Assembly: GCA_029940245.1 (NCBI GenBank)
Contig: JAOZRF010000013.1
Location: forward strand, 1-14,936
Direction of reading: 5' to 3'
DNA length: 14,936 nucleotides
From: Desulfobacula sp.
GTDB taxonomy: Bacteria > Desulfobacterota > Desulfobacteria > Desulfobacterales > Desulfobacteraceae
Shown: positions 14,342 through 14,936 of the stretch, one piece after another
How positions within the stretch are numbered: position 1 is the first letter of the stretch
Layout of the letters: each line of letters starts with the position of its first letter
Program-made: the position numbers and the translations under genes
The notes under the pieces: model-generated
Database searches by the model: none
Seen by the model: only the letters and a program-made list of their open reading frames with translations
Told to the model about the DNA's origin: nothing

Positions 14342-14936
14342 ATGATAGTTGCCCAATTTCAAATGCCGGTTGGTAAGGATAAAACTGTGAATTACCAATA
14401 TGTTCGGGACTGGTGCAAAATTGCAAAACAGAAAAATGCAGATATTATCTGCCTGCCGGAAATATTTAATTGTCCATATGACACATCGCTTTTCCTGGAA
14501 TATGCTGAAGAGGAGGGGGGGGAAGCCTGGCAGATGTTGTCTGAGCTAGCGAATCTTTATGGGTGTTATATTGTCGGAGGATCAATACCGGAACTTGATG
14601 ACGGGAAAGTTTATAATACCTGTTATATCTTTAACAGGAAGGGAGTGCTGATAGGCAAGCATCGAAAAATTCATCTGTTTGATATTGATATTGCCGGAGG
14701 GCAGCAATTTAAGGAGTCTGATACTCTGTCCAGTGGCAGTAATATCACAATTGTTGACACTGAGTTTGGCAAAATAGGTGTGATCATCTGTTATGATATC
14801 CGTTTTCCTGAATTAATCCGATTGATGGCACTTGAAGGTGCCAAAGTTATTTTTGTTCCTGCAGCCTTTAATATGACCACAGGACCTGCACACTGGGAAT
14901 TGACTTTCAGGATGAGAGCTCTGGACAATCAGGTGT
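14342..14936 (+). CDS. Carbon-nitrogen hydrolase, Nit2/omega-amidase type (3' end outside the window)
   Basis: 198 codons are visible of a protein usually about 260-280 residues long. Members hydrolyse amide C-N bonds; the Nit2 branch deamidates alpha-ketoglutaramate or alpha-ketosuccinamate to 2-oxo acids, in the cytoplasm. The complete Glu-Lys-Cys triad is present: Glu40 (CLPEIF), Lys109 (KHRKIHLFDID) and Cys150 (IICYDIRFPE). VYNTCYIF (90-97) and FNMTTGPAHWELTFRMRALDNQ (176-197) resemble the Nit2 branch more than classical nitrilases. ATG 14342 is preceded by AGGGGA at a 5-base spacing. It lies downstream of two PLP enzymes on the same strand, 251 bases away and behind its own candidate promoter. 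Omega-amidases often act after a PLP transaminase that uses glutamine or asparagine, but no aminotransferase is seen here, so the substrate is open. Codons past 99 have no left-arm counterpart. Confidence 0.88.
   Translation, partial: MIVAQFQMPVGKDKTVNYQYVRDWCKIAKQKNADIICLPEIFNCPYDTSLFLEYAEEEGGEAWQMLSELANLYGCYIVGGSIPELDDGKVYNTCYIFNRKGVLIGKHRKIHLFDIDIAGGQQFKESDTLSSGSNITIVDTEFGKIGVIICYDIRFPELIRLMALEGAKVIFVPAAFNMTTGPAHWELTFRMRALDNQV

Larger units (their letters stand above)
1..14638. repeat. 14.6-kb perfect spacerless palindrome (two 7319-bp arms)
   Basis: Position x is the reverse complement of 14639 - x across 1-14638. The left arm is 1-7319 and the right arm 7320-14638, with the axis between G7319 and C7320. 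I checked the outer ends, the promoter region, several internal lines and the junction. All seven gene pairs have mirrored coordinates, and the six complete pairs encode identical proteins. There is no spacer and I found no mismatch. Base 14639 onward has no mirror because the left arm ends at base 1. Perfect identity over coding and non-coding DNA means either one event with no time to diverge, or one locus represented twice by an assembly or amplification fold-back. I favour the artefact. Treat the two copies of each gene below as possibly one genomic gene. Confidence 0.97.

Noticed and set aside
1..14638. Interpretation of the arms as terminal repeats of a transposon or as a phage element
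   Set aside because: No transposase, integrase, target-site duplication or phage gene is present, and the arms contain ordinary metabolic genes that meet without a spacer.

Overview
The window is dominated by one structural fact. Bases 1 to 14638 form a head-to-head inverted repeat: every position x is the reverse complement of position 14639 - x. The two arms are 7319 bp each and meet with no spacer at 7319/7320, inside GAGCTC. All paired genes have identical proteins, and every stretch I compared by eye matched exactly. Only the last 298 bases (14639-14936) lie outside the repeat. The window therefore holds about 7.6 kb of unique sequence shown twice. A perfect, spacerless palindrome of 14.6 kb is not expected to be stable in a bacterial chromosome, so the likeliest explanation is a fold-back in assembly or amplification at a short natural palindrome (about 70 bp, 7285-7354). 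A hairpin telomere or a very recent inverted duplication cannot be excluded from sequence alone.

The genes suggest an anaerobic, acid-oxidising bacterium of moderate G+C, probably a sulfate reducer of the Desulfobacterales type. This is a judgement from protein flavour and gene content; there is no rRNA or other marker.

Each arm, read outward from the centre, contains two divergent gene groups. Group 1 (left arm plus strand, 3671-7277; right arm minus strand, 7362-10968) is a tight three-gene operon: an acyl-CoA dehydrogenase, an enoyl-CoA hydratase closely resembling methylglutaconyl-CoA hydratase, and a carboxyltransferase closely resembling the beta subunit of methylcrotonyl-CoA carboxylase. 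Together they look like the acyl-CoA dehydrogenase/LiuC/LiuB steps of leucine or isovalerate oxidation. The dehydrogenase, however, carries its catalytic glutamate at the straight-chain position rather than the isovaleryl-CoA dehydrogenase position. The biotin-carrying alpha subunit normally found with LiuB is absent, and the palindrome centre lies exactly where it might be expected. A good sigma70 promoter followed at +1 by an 18-bp TetR-like operator precedes the operon.

Group 2 (left arm minus strand, 3201 to 1; right arm plus strand, 11438-14936) holds a threonine-synthase-family enzyme with a zinc ribbon, a 487-residue PLP enzyme of fold type II that I cannot name, a 56-bp hairpin, and a carbon-nitrogen hydrolase of the Nit2/omega-amidase type. 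The hydrolase is cut at codon 99 on the left and runs off the window at codon 198 on the right. Two linked fold-type-II PLP enzymes plus an omega-amidase-like enzyme suggest amino-acid chemistry, but the substrate is not readable from the sequence.

The two 469-bp divergent spacers (3202-3670 and 10969-11437) hold promoters and the operator and no credible gene. No rRNA, tRNA, CRISPR array, transposase, integrase or phage gene was found.
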